Part shown: piece after piece, positions 16,948 to 28,715 of the stretch
How the letters are laid out: each line of letters opens with the position of its first letter
Position numbering within the stretch: position 1 is the first letter of the stretch
NCBI RefSeq assembly: GCF_030145185.1
Contig: NZ_JAQYWB010000029.1
Span: forward strand, 1-64,000
Direction of reading: 5' to 3'
Origin: Desulfoluna sp.
Lineage (GTDB): Bacteria > Desulfobacterota > Desulfobacteria > Desulfobacterales > Desulfolunaceae
DNA: 64,000 nucleotides
Notes under the pieces: model-generated
Told to the model about the DNA's origin: nothing
What the model saw: the letters and a program-made list of their open reading frames with translations, nothing else
Databases searched by the model: none
Position numbers and translations under genes: made by a program

Positions 16948-17526
16948 TTATGATTCCGTCAACGAATCACAGACCTTCATCTGCGATGGACGTCCATCCG
17001 TTGTTCTGCGCGTGTCCAGGCCCGCCTCTTGACCCACCGGTTGTCTGTAATACCGACAGTACCCCACAATGTTGCTGGTCATAAAGAGCATTTCCATGAT
17101 GACGGCCATGGGGGAGTGTGCGAGGAGGTTGTGGCAGATCCAGAAGCCGGTCCCCACAAGGATCAGTTCGCGAAGCCTCTTATCCTCCTGGCAGAAGGCG
17201 GCGGTGGTCTGCAGGAGGGAACCCGCGCAGCTCAACAGGCTGAGAAGCCCCCCATAGGTCAGGGCGGTGCTCATCAGGGTGACAAAGGCAAAGAGCCCCA
17301 TGGTTTTTTTTGAGGTGGTGAAAATGCTCGTAAAAAAACGGAGTGTGGCAATGGCCAGGAGGATGGCGGCCGTCGTCTGGCCCAGAAGCACAAAGTGAGC
17401 AGAGATCAGGGTGCAGGAACACGAGAGGCAGGCGACAATCTTTTTTCTCTCTTTGAACTGAAAGGAGAGAAGGTCAGAACAGATGGCACAGGCGATGAGG
17501 ATTTGTGAGAGGAGGAAAGGGGACAT
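16948..17526 (-). CDS. YgjV-family inner-membrane protein
   Basis: This 192-residue protein resembles the YgjV family of small multi-pass membrane proteins. Hydrophobic segments fill about residues 3-160, including AAILLAIATLRFFTSIFT and the closing AVIMEMLFMTSNIVGYCRYY motif typical of the family. A polar tail of about 30 residues ends the protein. The family's function is unknown. It precedes the TruA-like gene by 14 bases on the same strand, so the two are probably one transcript. Confidence 0.72.
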   Translation of the reverse strand: MSPFLLSQILIACAICSDLLSFQFKERKKIVACLSCSCTLISAHFVLLGQTTAAILLAIATLRFFTSIFTTSKKTMGLFAFVTLMSTALTYGGLLSLLSCAGSLLQTTAAFCQEDKRLRELILVGTGFWICHNLLAHSPMAVIMEMLFMTSNIVGYCRYYRQPVGQEAGLDTRRTTDGRPSQMKVCDSLTES

Positions 17527-17688
17527 CTTTACCTTGCATGGGTCGTCGTGTGGTAAAGATGCCTGCCGAAAGCCTCAAAACCGTGGAATCATCTCATTGC
17601 CCAGGCGTCTCGGACCTTACCTATGCAATGCGTCTGACAGGTTTATATCACGCATTCCATAAAAAGCATGCACCCTCTCCCCTTCTTT

Positions 17689-20349
<2,661 letters not shown>

Positions 20350-20362
20350 GGAGTGCCTCCTT

Positions 20363-21535
20363 TTATCGTTGGTCCGTGGGGACAAGGGTGCATCCTTCCG
20401 GTCCGCAGTAGGTCCCGATGTACTCGGATTCGGGCCGGTAGAGGACCGGTTTGTGGGCCTCATCGGCAAATTGCTCTTCGATGACGTGGGCGCACCATCC
20501 GGCCACACGGCTCATGGCAAAGACCGGCGTGAACAGGTCGTAGGGGAGTCCCATGGTGTGGTAGAGGGAGGCGCTGTAGAAGTCAACATTGGGGAAGATA
20601 TCGATGCCTTTTTTTTCCTTGAACAGGGCTTTTCCCACGGTCTCAAGCTCTTCGGTCATTTCGTACCAGTGGGTATCGCCAACCTTTTCACCCACCTCTT
20701 TGCTCATGGGGCGCAGAATCTCCACGCGGGGGTCTCCGTTTTTGTAGACGGCATGGCCCAGGCCCATGACGAGCTCGCCTTTTTCCAGCTTCTCCTCCAC
20801 AAAGGCTCTGATGTTGGCTTTCTTGCCGATGGCTTTGAGCATCTCCATGACCCGGGTGTTGGCGCCGCCGTGGAGCTCTCCGGAGAGGGAGCCGATGGCC
20901 GCGGAGACGGCCGCGTACATGTGGGCGCGGGTGGAGGCCACCTCGCGGGCGGCAAAGGTGGAGGCGTTAAAGGCGTGCTCGGCGTGGAGGACCAGGGCGC
21001 GGTCGAACAGCTCGGCCATGCGTCGGTCCGGCTCTTCGCCGTGGAGCATGTAGAAGAAGTTCTCGGCCATGGAGAGGCCCGGCATGGGATCGATGGGCTC
21101 CAGCTTTTGTCGGATGCGTGTCCAGGCGGCCAGCACGGTGGGGAGTTTGGCGATGAGGCCGATGGCCCTGTTCCGGGCGAGCAGGAGGCTGTTTTCCGGC
21201 AGGGTGTCGTCGTGGTGGGCCAGCAGAGCGACGCAGGCTTGAAGGATGTCCATGGGCGGGGTGGTGACCGGGCGCGTCTGCATGGCGCAGAGGAGGTTGG
21301 GGGGCAGGTAGCGCAGGCGTTCCAGCTGCTGGGTGAAATTAACCAGCCCCTGGATGTCGGGCAGCTTGTCATAAATGAGCAGGTGGGCGACCTCGGGGAA
21401 GGTGGTCCCCATGGCCAGGTCCTGAATGCGGTATCCGCGATAGACGAGCCGGCTGTTGGCGCCGTCTACGTCGCAGATTTTGGTGCTGGCAATCACCACA
21501 CCTCGAAGGCCGATGTTTTTGATGGGGCTGTCCAT
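20363..21535 (-). CDS. gltA: Citrate synthase
   Basis: Citrate synthase condenses acetyl-CoA with oxaloacetate. The 390-residue protein carries the type-II-like core: HAEHAFNAST, the active-site region GELHGGANTRVMEML, and GLGHAVYKNGDPRVEIL, with an Asp and Arg further on for catalysis and CoA binding. AAGGAGG 6 bases upstream fixes the start. Whether the stereochemistry is Si or Re cannot be decided here, but Re-citrate synthases belong to a different family. It is the first gene of a gltA-acnA operon. No regulatory site was recognised upstream; a family-2 repeat begins 55 bases from the start. Confidence 0.94.
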   Translation of the reverse strand: MDSPIKNIGLRGVVIASTKICDVDGANSRLVYRGYRIQDLAMGTTFPEVAHLLIYDKLPDIQGLVNFTQQLERLRYLPPNLLCAMQTRPVTTPPMDILQACVALLAHHDDTLPENSLLLARNRAIGLIAKLPTVLAAWTRIRQKLEPIDPMPGLSMAENFFYMLHGEEPDRRMAELFDRALVLHAEHAFNASTFAAREVASTRAHMYAAVSAAIGSLSGELHGGANTRVMEMLKAIGKKANIRAFVEEKLEKGELVMGLGHAVYKNGDPRVEILRPMSKEVGEKVGDTHWYEMTEELETVGKALFKEKKGIDIFPNVDFYSASLYHTMGLPYDLFTPVFAMSRVAGWCAHVIEEQFADEAHKPVLYRPESEYIGTYCGPEGCTLVPTDQR

Positions 21536-21589
21536 GGGAACCTCCTTGAATACAGACGAATTTAAGAATGATAAAAAGATGAAAAAGTA

Positions 21590-21690
21590 GCCTCCGGTGG
21601 CGAGGGGTACCGCCGTGAAAGCGGGTTGGCCATGTGCATCGGCTCTGGAATGTCAGGGAGCCGTGCGTTTTTTATTTCAGGTGCCGGATA
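21590..21690 (+). repeat. Family-2 repeat copy E, degenerate
   Basis: It begins GCCTCCGGTGG, then GCGAGGGGTACCGCCGTGAAAG and CGGGTTGGCCATG, which aligns with the start of copies B and D but with several mismatches. The right half is eroded. It lies upstream of gltA, between it and the divergent GltD-like gene. Confidence 0.6.
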
Positions 21691-22278
21691 CGTACAAAGG
21701 GGGCGGGGAAAGCATCACGAGGAGACCCAGCGTTATCGATGTGGGGTACAGGGCGTAAAGTAGGTGGTTGGCAAGACGCCTTGTAGTGACAAGGTTTTGA
21801 TATCAATGAATTTTTGATGGTAGCTCATCGGAGAAATGAATGAATTTATTAAACATCAAATCCGGGATAACCACAAGGTAAAAAAAGGGCAATCGTCTTG
21901 CATGCCGATGGAAAAGAAGGTATATTCCAAGGGAACAATTTCTTTTCCAGGGCATTGCCATCGTCTCCGCTGTCCCATCGGCCCTGTTCCCCCGAGAGAT
22001 GCTCTCCCCGTCGTGCCGGGTCCTTTCTTTCTGCCTTTTACCATCGGCACGTTCCAGGGCCAGGGCGAGAGACCCTATACCTTTTGGGCCCCCCATACCG
22101 AATGGATCCGATCGAGGCCCCCCCATCATTCGTTTTGAATGGCGACGAAAGAAAATCGTTTCGTCATCGCGTGAGATGAGCCGCCGCGATGTTGACCCAA
22201 CGTATCTTGTTTTCTCACCCTCCCCTGAAAAAGACCGGTGACGGGTTTTTTACGGGACAGACCCCACGGGAAAAGCCG
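21691..22278. other. Intergenic region upstream of the GltD-like oxidoreductase
   Basis: No supportable gene lies in this stretch of nearly 600 bases. Open frames on both strands (for example 21803-22129) have poor protein-like composition and no ribosome sites. Promoters for gltA-acnA to the left and the oxidoreductase-kor block to the right should be here, but none is clear. Confidence 0.45.
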
Positions 22279-24069
22279 ATGAAACGAGAGATCTACAGCA
22301 GCCAGGTGGGAACCGAAGGCACCAGTGGCATGCTCCGCATTATTAAGGAGATTGCCTTTTCCGACGACCCTAGAGATTTCGGTTACATGGCCGACAACGT
22401 TCCCTGTCAGCACGCATGCCCTGCCGCCACCAATATCCCCGGCTACATTCGATGCATCACCGAAAATCGCTATGGCCGGTCCTATGAGCTGAATCGGAGC
22501 TATAACATCCTCCCTGCCACCCTGGGACGCATCTGTTCCCGCCCCTGCGAAGCGGCCTGTCGCCACGGGGAGGACGACCTGGGCGATCCGGTGAATATCT
22601 GCCAGCTCAAGCGGGCCGCCGCCGATTTGAAGCCTGCCATGCACCGGATCAAAGAGGATCTGTATGCCCCTTCTGGAAAAAGTGTGGCGGTGATTGGCTC
22701 TGGTCCGGCAGGGATCGGCGCGGCACATGACCTGGCGGTTTACGGGCACAATGTGACCCTTTTTGAGAACATGCCGGAAGCCGGTGGGATGCTGCGATAC
22801 GGGATTCCCGCCTTCCGGCTCCCCCGCGATATTCTCAACCTTGAAATCGCCAATGTCCTGCGTCTCGGGGTGACCCTGCAGACCCGGGTTCTGGTGGGGC
22901 ACGACATTCTTTTAAAAGATCTCCTGAAAAAATATGACGCCGTCATCACCACCGTGGGATGCATGGAACCCAATCGTCTGGGGGTGGAAGGCGGTGAGAT
23001 GGATGGGGTGGTGTCCGGTCTTGATTACATGGTGCGGACCAACCTCGGCCAGGAGGTGGAGACCGGCCGGAGGGTCATTGTGGTGGGGGATGGTTTCACC
23101 GCCATGGACTGCGCGCGCACCTCCCTTCGCAAGGGGGCTGAGAGTGTGCGCATCAACATCCGGGCCACCGAGGAATACATGCCCGTGGACGATCATGAAA
23201 TTCGTGAGGTGAAGGTGGAGGGGGCTCGGATTTACAGCCTGGTAAGCACCCAACGCATTCTTGGGTCCCATGGAAAGGTGGAAGGCATTGAGTTTTTGAG
23301 GACCCGACTTGAAGACAGTCCAGACGGCATCGGCCGGATTGCCGTGCCCATCGACCATTCGGAGTTTGTCATGGAGGCCGATACCATCATCAGCGCCATT
23401 GGCCAGCACCCCAAGGTGGAGTTCGGGCAGCCCCTGGAGATGCACGGGCAGCGCATAGGCGTCCGGCCCGGTTGCTTTCTCACCTCCGTGGACCGTCTGT
23501 ACGCCGCAGGGGACTGCGTCACCGGTGCCTCCAACGTGATCTCTGCTTTGGCCGCCGGGCGCAAGGCGGCCCATGAGGTGGATGAACGGTTTGCCGGGCG
23601 CCGGCGTAAAGCGCTTTTGGTTCGGTTTGAACCGGCCGAACAGACCGATCGGGACCGGGAGTACGATTTTATCAAGCCGGTGGTCATGCCGACTCTGCCC
23701 GTCAAAGACCGGCTTGAGGAGCCGGACAACGAGGTGGAACTGGGCTACAGCGAGGGGGAGGCAGGAAAAGAGTCCCTGAGATGTTATCTCTGCAGTTTAA
23801 AATACGAGATCGATGTCTCCCGGTGCATTTATTGCTCCATGTGTATCGACGTGGCTCCGAGGGACTGCATCAAAATGATCTCAAGCGTGGCTCAGAGGCC
23901 GGATGGCAGTTACGGCGAGTACGGTGAGACGGGTAACTGGAACGATGTGGTGGCCATCGCCATCGACAACAAACGCTGTATTCGATGCGGGAAATGTTAC
24001 GAGGTCTGTCCCATGAACTGTATAACCATTACCAAAACCGAGCTGGTGGAGGTGGACAGGGAGGAATGA
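22279..24069 (+). CDS. GltD-like FAD oxidoreductase with C-terminal ferredoxin domain
   Basis: This protein of about 596 residues belongs to the glutamate-synthase small-subunit/NfnB/dihydropyrimidine dehydrogenase family. The N-terminal cluster domain has CQHACPAATNIPGYI and ICSRPCEAACRHG. FAD binding is by VIGSGPAGIGAA, the second dinucleotide site by VVGDGFTAMDCAR, and the C-terminal FAD contact is YAAGDC. The ferredoxin tail has CIRCGKCYEVCP; the preceding CIYCSMCIDVAPRDC has an unusually late fourth cysteine. It probably passes electrons between NAD(P)H and ferredoxin or Kor. The start at 22279 is preferred on family alignment; 22189 is also in frame and neither has a strong site. The next gene overlaps its stop. 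Confidence 0.88.
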   Translation: MKREIYSSQVGTEGTSGMLRIIKEIAFSDDPRDFGYMADNVPCQHACPAATNIPGYIRCITENRYGRSYELNRSYNILPATLGRICSRPCEAACRHGEDDLGDPVNICQLKRAAADLKPAMHRIKEDLYAPSGKSVAVIGSGPAGIGAAHDLAVYGHNVTLFENMPEAGGMLRYGIPAFRLPRDILNLEIANVLRLGVTLQTRVLVGHDILLKDLLKKYDAVITTVGCMEPNRLGVEGGEMDGVVSGLDYMVRTNLGQEVETGRRVIVVGDGFTAMDCARTSLRKGAESVRINIRATEEYMPVDDHEIREVKVEGARIYSLVSTQRILGSHGKVEGIEFLRTRLEDSPDGIGRIAVPIDHSEFVMEADTIISAIGQHPKVEFGQPLEMHGQRIGVRPGCFLTSVDRLYAAGDCVTGASNVISALAAGRKAAHEVDERFAGRRRKALLVRFEPAEQTDRDREYDFIKPVVMPTLPVKDRLEEPDNEVELGYSEGEAGKESLRCYLCSLKYEIDVSRCIYCSMCIDVAPRDCIKMISSVAQRPDGSYGEYGETGNWNDVVAIAIDNKRCIRCGKCYEVCPMNCITITKTELVEVDREE

Positions 24070-25094
24070 TGCCGAAGGACGACCATTACGTGATCATAGG
24101 CAATGGGCCGGCGGGAAACAGCGCGGCCGACACCTTGCGGAAGGAAGACCCGGAGGCAAAGATCACCCTTATCTCCGATGAGAAGTCTCTTTATTACTAC
24201 AAGCATCGGGTGCCTCTTTATACCGTGGGGGGCTGTGAGCCCGAGGACCTCTCCATTCGCCCCTACCGGTCCTACCTGGAGAATCGAATCCGTTTGCGAC
24301 TGGGCCAGCGCGTGGAGAAAGTGGTCCCCGCGGAGAAGCTTCTCTACTTAAATCACATGGAGAAGGTTCACTACACCAAATTGATTCTGGCGGTGGGGGC
24401 CTCGGCGCGTCGGCTTCCCAACCACGCGGGTTTTGCCGATCACCTCTATTGCCTGGCCGGTTTAGATGACGCAAGGCGGGTCCGTAAGGCGATGATGGCG
24501 GCGTCCCGTCTGGTCGTGCTGGGGGGGGACCTCATCAGCATGGGGTTTGCGCGGGAGGCGCGCAAAGCCGGAAAAGAGGTGGTGTTTATTCTTTACAGCA
24601 GCCTCTTCTGGCCCGTGAGTCTGAAGGAGGAGATTCAGCAGAGCGTGACGAAACGCCTGAATTCCCTGGGGGTGAAGGTCATGAGCGATGCCGAGCCCGT
24701 GACGGATGTCCGGCCCGAAGGGGAAGGCTACACCCTGACCTTGCCCGATGGTGAAGAGATGTCAACGGATCTGGTGCTCTCATTTTTTGGGTCGGTTCCC
24801 AATATCCGTTTTTTGGTGGGCAGCGGCATCAACACCGAAAAAGGGGTGCTGGTGGATCATCTGATGCGCAGCAACCAGGAAGATGTTTACGCCTGCGGGG
24901 ACTGTGCTCAGATTTACAACCCGGAGCTCAAGGATTACTGGGTTTCGGTGGGGTGGGGCAACGCCGAGGCCCAGGGGGAGCTCACCGCCATGAATCTCCT
25001 TGGACGGGAAAAGGTGATCGATTACCAACCCAAAGAGATCTTTGAGATGGACGGGGTCACCATCCGAACCTCCTGGTGGAAAACCTTTGCCTGA
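24069..25094 (+). CDS. FAD/NAD-dependent pyridine nucleotide-disulfide-type oxidoreductase
   Basis: This 341-residue flavoprotein has the FAD motif IIGNGPAGNSAA at its N-terminus, a second dinucleotide-binding segment beginning RLVVLGGDLISMGFA, and the closing FAD contact VYACGDCAQIY. It has no redox-active CxxxxC pair, so it resembles the NADH:rubredoxin or ferredoxin reductase-like branch rather than disulfide reductases. It begins at the stop of the GltD-like gene (overlapping ATGATG; the second ATG fits AGGGAGGA better), so the two are translationally coupled. With korAB downstream, I infer that it moves electrons between a soluble carrier and NAD(P). Confidence 0.85.
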   Translation: MPKDDHYVIIGNGPAGNSAADTLRKEDPEAKITLISDEKSLYYYKHRVPLYTVGGCEPEDLSIRPYRSYLENRIRLRLGQRVEKVVPAEKLLYLNHMEKVHYTKLILAVGASARRLPNHAGFADHLYCLAGLDDARRVRKAMMAASRLVVLGGDLISMGFAREARKAGKEVVFILYSSLFWPVSLKEEIQQSVTKRLNSLGVKVMSDAEPVTDVRPEGEGYTLTLPDGEEMSTDLVLSFFGSVPNIRFLVGSGINTEKGVLVDHLMRSNQEDVYACGDCAQIYNPELKDYWVSVGWGNAEAQGELTAMNLLGREKVIDYQPKEIFEMDGVTIRTSWWKTFA

Positions 25095-25197
25095 AAAAGA
25101 GGCCGGAGGCCTGTTGTTTAGGCCAGCTGGGCTCATAAAGAGGGCCTGACTTTTTGTCGTGAAGGGTGCATTAAATACCTTAGGGAGCGAACAAACA

Positions 25198-26967
25198 ATG
25201 ACGACCAGCGTTGATATTGTGATTGAAATCTGTGGCAGCGCAGGGGAGGGGACCATCTCCGCCGGAGAGGTGATGACCCGGTTCATGAGCAGTAAGGGCT
25301 ATGAGATTGTCTCTTTTGATTCTTTCCCTTCTGAAATCAGAGGTTTTGGAAAGTGTGTGGCCCATTTTCGGGCCAGCACGGAGACGGTGCTCGCGCCGGG
25401 GAAATACACCGACGTGCTGATTGCATTAAACGATGCCCATGCCATTACCCAGCTTTCCGGGCTCAGGAAAAACGGGGTCCTGATTTACGACAGCAAGCCC
25501 CCGGTCTGCCACGAAGAGGACCGGAGTATTGCCGGATGGGCCGAACCCGGCATGACCGCTTACGGCATCCCCATGCTGGAGCTGGCCAATAAAGCCGCGG
25601 GTAACGCCAAGGGCCGGAACATGGTGGCCATCGGTGCTGTGGCCTGTCTTTTCGGCATCGCCCCAGAGGAGATGACTGCCTTTATCGAGAGGCGTTTTAA
25701 GGGCAAGAAGCCAAAGATCATCGAGAGCAATATCGACTCCTTTCTTCTCGGGTATGAATGGACGAAAACCCATGTATCCAAGGAAGATCCCTACACCTTT
25801 AAAGGGGCGGAGATCGTGCCCCCCGAGGGTGAAAAAACCATCATGAACGGCAACGAGGCCGTGGCCATGGCGGCCATGGACAGCGGGCTTCGCCTCTATG
25901 CCGGTTATCCCATCACCCCGGCCACCAAGATCATGGAGATCTTAAGCAAGCGCTTGGGAGAATCCGGTGGGGTGATGATCCAGACGGAAGACGAGATCTC
26001 GGCCGCAGGCAATGTGGTGGGAGCTGGCTTTTCCGGAAAAAGGGCCATGACGGCGACCTCAGGGCCGGGCTTTGCCCTGATGGGGGAGATGATCAATCTG
26101 GCGGTGATGGCCGAGGTGCCTGCCGTGATCGTCAATTCGCAGCGGGGCGGGCCCAGCACGGGGTTGCCCACGAAGATGGAGCAGAGTGACCTGTCGGCCG
26201 CGGTGAACGGCGGCACCGGTGATTCTCCCCGGGTGGTCTTTGCCCCCCGGGATGTGGTGGACTGCTACGCCATAACCTGTCTCGCCTTTTATATCGCTGA
26301 AAAGTACCAGACCCCGGTGGTGATTCTCCTTGATTTTTACCTGTCCAACAGCATTCGAAATATCGACAAGCCGGTCCCGCCGGATGCGGAGATGTGTTCG
26401 TCTAACGTGTTCCCCGCCGATGAGGCGTTAGATGATTACGAACGCTTTAAGATCACCGAGAGCGGCATCTCTCCGCGCACCCTTCCCGGCATGCCCTTCG
26501 GCATGTTCGTGGACACCGGGCTGGAGCACAACACCTATGGAAAACCCGTTTATGATGGGGAGAACCATCTGGTCATGACGGAGAAAAGATATCGCAAATT
26601 TCACACCATGCAGGCAGAGCTCCCTCCGGCCGTGGAGACAGGGACCGAAGGGGAGGTAGAGATCGGCATTCTCTCCTGGGGGTCGTCTTCGGGGGCCGCC
26701 GAAGAGGCGGTGAGAAAGGCCCAGGAGAAAGGGCAACGCATCGCTTCTTTTCATTGCTCGGTGATCTATCCTCTGCCTGAAGAGGCCCTGAAAGCCTTCA
26801 GCAGGCGGTGCCGGATCCTCGTGGTGGCTGAACTGAATTACACCGGTCAGTATGCCAATCTCATCGCCCCGGTGCTCAACCGGGAGGTGCGTCGCCTCAC
26901 CCTGATCACCGGGCTCCCCATGGCGTCTGAAGATATCCTGGAGTTCATCGGGACGTTTAAGGGTTAA
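25198..26967 (+). CDS. korA: 2-oxoglutarate:ferredoxin oxidoreductase, fused gamma-alpha subunit
   Basis: KorA is the alpha subunit (with fused N-terminal gamma domain) of a 2-oxoacid:ferredoxin oxidoreductase, 589 residues. The gamma domain (about 1-185) has ICGSAGEGTISAGEV and a SFDSFPSEIRGFGKC segment typical of pyrimidine-binding partners. The alpha part (about 215 onward) starts NGNEAVAMAAMDSGLR, with YAGYPITPATKIME and SGPGFALMGEMI. Substrate preference is inferred as 2-oxoglutarate from the pairing with citrate synthase and aconitase, not proven. The start at 25198 has AGGGAG 9 bases upstream. korB follows, separated by a family-2 repeat. Confidence 0.9.
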   Translation: MTTSVDIVIEICGSAGEGTISAGEVMTRFMSSKGYEIVSFDSFPSEIRGFGKCVAHFRASTETVLAPGKYTDVLIALNDAHAITQLSGLRKNGVLIYDSKPPVCHEEDRSIAGWAEPGMTAYGIPMLELANKAAGNAKGRNMVAIGAVACLFGIAPEEMTAFIERRFKGKKPKIIESNIDSFLLGYEWTKTHVSKEDPYTFKGAEIVPPEGEKTIMNGNEAVAMAAMDSGLRLYAGYPITPATKIMEILSKRLGESGGVMIQTEDEISAAGNVVGAGFSGKRAMTATSGPGFALMGEMINLAVMAEVPAVIVNSQRGGPSTGLPTKMEQSDLSAAVNGGTGDSPRVVFAPRDVVDCYAITCLAFYIAEKYQTPVVILLDFYLSNSIRNIDKPVPPDAEMCSSNVFPADEALDDYERFKITESGISPRTLPGMPFGMFVDTGLEHNTYGKPVYDGENHLVMTEKRYRKFHTMQAELPPAVETGTEGEVEIGILSWGSSSGAAEEAVRKAQEKGQRIASFHCSVIYPLPEEALKAFSRRCRILVVAELNYTGQYANLIAPVLNREVRRLTLITGLPMASEDILEFIGTFKG

Positions 26968-26970
26968 AAA

Positions 26971-27110
26971 CCCACAGCACATGCGCTTGAGACGAAGGGG
27001 GCACCGCCTTACACATCACGCGAATGCGGACGCGGGGTGCCGCAAGTACCGATAGCCGGGGAGCATTCGCAAACCCGCTTTCAAGGTGGCGCCACCTTGC
27101 CGCCGGAGGC
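26971..27110 (-). repeat. Family-2 repeat copy C, between korA and korB
   Basis: On the minus strand it begins GCCTCCGGCGG, has the perfect palindrome AAGGTGGCGCCACCTT, then GAAAGCGGGTTTGCGAATGC. The pairing arm CGCATTCGC lies about 40 bases on. It starts 4 bases after the korA stop, so a korAB transcript would carry its hairpins. Confidence 0.85.
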
Positions 27111-27172
27111 ACGTTTTTACCCCGTACTTTAACCAGAGAAGGCATTTTTTTGAGACAGGACGGAGAGTTTCC

Positions 27173-28006
27173 ATGACCTATATCAGTGACGCCCTGGTGA
27201 AAGTCCGGGGAGAGGGATTCCTTGATTACCGGACCCGTGAGCTACCCACCTGGTGCCCCGGTTGCGGGTACTTCGGCATTGCCCACGCCCTGTTGCAGGT
27301 GGTGGGGGACCTGGGCCTTAAAAATGAAGAGATGTGCGTGGTCAGCGGTATCGGCTGTGCGGGGCGGTTTCCGATCTTTATGAAAGTCTATGGGTTTCAT
27401 ACCCTTCACGGGCGGTCGGTTCCCATTGCCAGCGGCGTTAAGCTGGCCTCGCCGGAGCTGACGGTTTTTGCCGTGGGAGGCGACGGAGATATTCTGGGCA
27501 TCGGAGGCGGACACCTGCCCCATATTGCCCGGAAAAACATTGACGTGACCCTGTTTCTTTTTGACAACTCCATCTACGGACTCACCAAGGGCCAGTCGTC
27601 ACCCACGACCCCACTGGAACAAGCCACCGGCTCCCATCCCCGGGGCAACCCGGACACCCCTTTAAATCCAGTGGCCCTGGCCCTCTCCTATGGGGCCTCT
27701 TTTGTGGCCAGAGGCTTTGCCGGGGATGTGGAGGGCATGAAATCCATCATGCACCAGGCCATCACCCATAAGGGCTTCAGCTTTTTGCATCTGGTCTCCC
27801 CGTGCGTCACCTTTGACAAGGAAAATTACACCTGGAAACGGCTCTCGGAGTCGGTGATGCCCCTGCCCCACACCCATGTTCCGGGAGATCACGACGCGGC
27901 CCTGCGCCTTGCCCGGGACGAACGTCTGATGACCGGTCTTTTTTATCAGGACACTGTCCGTCCCTCTTATATTGATCATCTGGAAGCTCAGCGCCAGAGC
28001 GTCTAA
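27173..28006 (+). CDS. korB: 2-oxoglutarate:ferredoxin oxidoreductase beta subunit
   Basis: KorB is the thiamin diphosphate-binding subunit, 277 residues. WCPGCGYFGIAHALLQ near residue 22 holds cluster-ligand cysteines, and GIGCAGRFP follows. The ThDP motif is GGDGDILGIGGGHLPHIARKN, with a later FDNSIYGLTKGQSSPTTP segment matching the family. With korA it oxidatively decarboxylates a 2-oxoacid, reducing ferredoxin and forming an acyl-CoA. The start at 27173 follows GGAGAG by 5 bases. The stop codon is the first three bases of a family-1 repeat end, and a strong terminator follows. Confidence 0.92.
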   Translation: MTYISDALVKVRGEGFLDYRTRELPTWCPGCGYFGIAHALLQVVGDLGLKNEEMCVVSGIGCAGRFPIFMKVYGFHTLHGRSVPIASGVKLASPELTVFAVGGDGDILGIGGGHLPHIARKNIDVTLFLFDNSIYGLTKGQSSPTTPLEQATGSHPRGNPDTPLNPVALALSYGASFVARGFAGDVEGMKSIMHQAITHKGFSFLHLVSPCVTFDKENYTWKRLSESVMPLPHTHVPGDHDAALRLARDERLMTGLFYQDTVRPSYIDHLEAQRQSV

Positions 28007-28025
28007 CCCCGATATTTCACGAGTC
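28004..28025 (-). repeat. Family-1 repeat terminus overlapping the korB stop
   Basis: The motif TAACCCCGATATTTCACGAG, read on the minus strand, matches the family-1 end CTCGTGAAATATCCGGGTTA with one base changed. Its TAA is the korB stop codon. No matching second end is seen nearby, so it is a solo terminus. Confidence 0.7.
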
Positions 28026-28056
28026 AGGCAGGAGCTGAGAGTCCCCTCAAACAACC

Positions 28057-28101
28057 GCGGCCCATGATGTTTAAACCCATCATGGGCCGCGATTGTTTTT
28101 T
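28057..28101 (+). terminator. Intrinsic terminator after korB
   Basis: GCGGCCCATGATG (28057-28069) and CATCATGGGCCGC (28078-28090) form a perfect 13-base stem with an 8-base loop. GATTGTTTTTT follows on the plus strand. It ends the kor transcript and may also act on the convergent GYD gene. Confidence 0.93.
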
Positions 28102-28114
28102 ATCGGGTGGCGTC

Positions 28115-28408
28115 TCAGGTATTGGTGAGGATGTCGTCGATGAACTCTTCGATGGGCATGGCCGGCAGGGTCGTGGTTTTGACGGTGCCGAGGGCGTCTA
28201 ATTCGGTGGTAATACGGAAGATGGCTTTCTCGTCGGCGGCCTGGATAATGGTCAGAAAATCCCAGGGGCCTAACAGGGCATACTGGTCCACGAGGACCCC
28301 GCCTCGGTTTTCGATGGCCTGGTTCGAGAGTTTCATGCCGGCGGGGTCGTTTTGAATGGTTTTTTTCCCCTGGTCGGTCAGTTCCGTCAGAATGATAAAG
28401 GTTTTCAT
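28115..28408 (-). CDS. GYD-domain protein
   Basis: This 97-residue protein belongs to the GYD family of small alpha/beta proteins. It opens MKTFIILTELTDQGKKTI and has the characteristic GPWDFLTIIQA segment, the variant of the family's G-Y-D motif. The length is standard for the family, whose function is unknown. CCGGAGGTGC 4-6 bases upstream sets the start at 28408, discarding a 20-residue upstream extension. It is convergent with korB, monocistronic, and separated from it by a strong hairpin. Confidence 0.85.
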   Translation of the reverse strand: MKTFIILTELTDQGKKTIQNDPAGMKLSNQAIENRGGVLVDQYALLGPWDFLTIIQAADEKAIFRITTELDALGTVKTTTLPAMPIEEFIDDILTNT

Positions 28409-28715
28409 CGGAGCACCTCCGGTTTGAGGTTGGCAACTGGCTGTCCGACAGGGTGTGGCGTAGCCCACGGGCCTGGCGGAGGGTGATGGGAATCGGTTGG
28501 GTTTTGTGGCTTGTGGTGGGATTTTATACCTTGTTGAGTATACCGTTTAATGAGGATTACTGTCAAACGAGACGTGAGGGTATCAATCACATTGGGCAGG
28601 TGGCGTGGGGGAGAAAAAAGGAGCTCTCCCATTGTGAGATGGGGGGGAATCCTGTATTAAAATAAAATTTAACACTCTTTTGCAGACGCATCATTTTTTT
28701 TGATTCGGAGGAACG
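28409..28715. other. Intergenic region between the GYD gene and dapF
   Basis: No gene is supported in these 307 bases, and no repeat copy of either family was found. The sequence just before dapF is AT-rich (AAAATAAAATTTAACACTC), likely the dapF promoter zone, with CGGAGGA as its ribosome site. Confidence 0.5.

Noticed and set aside
21803-22129. Minus-strand frame upstream of the GltD-like gene as a small protein
   Set aside because: It has no ribosome site and a mixed, non-protein-like composition, and it lies in a region holding promoter-type and repeat sequence.
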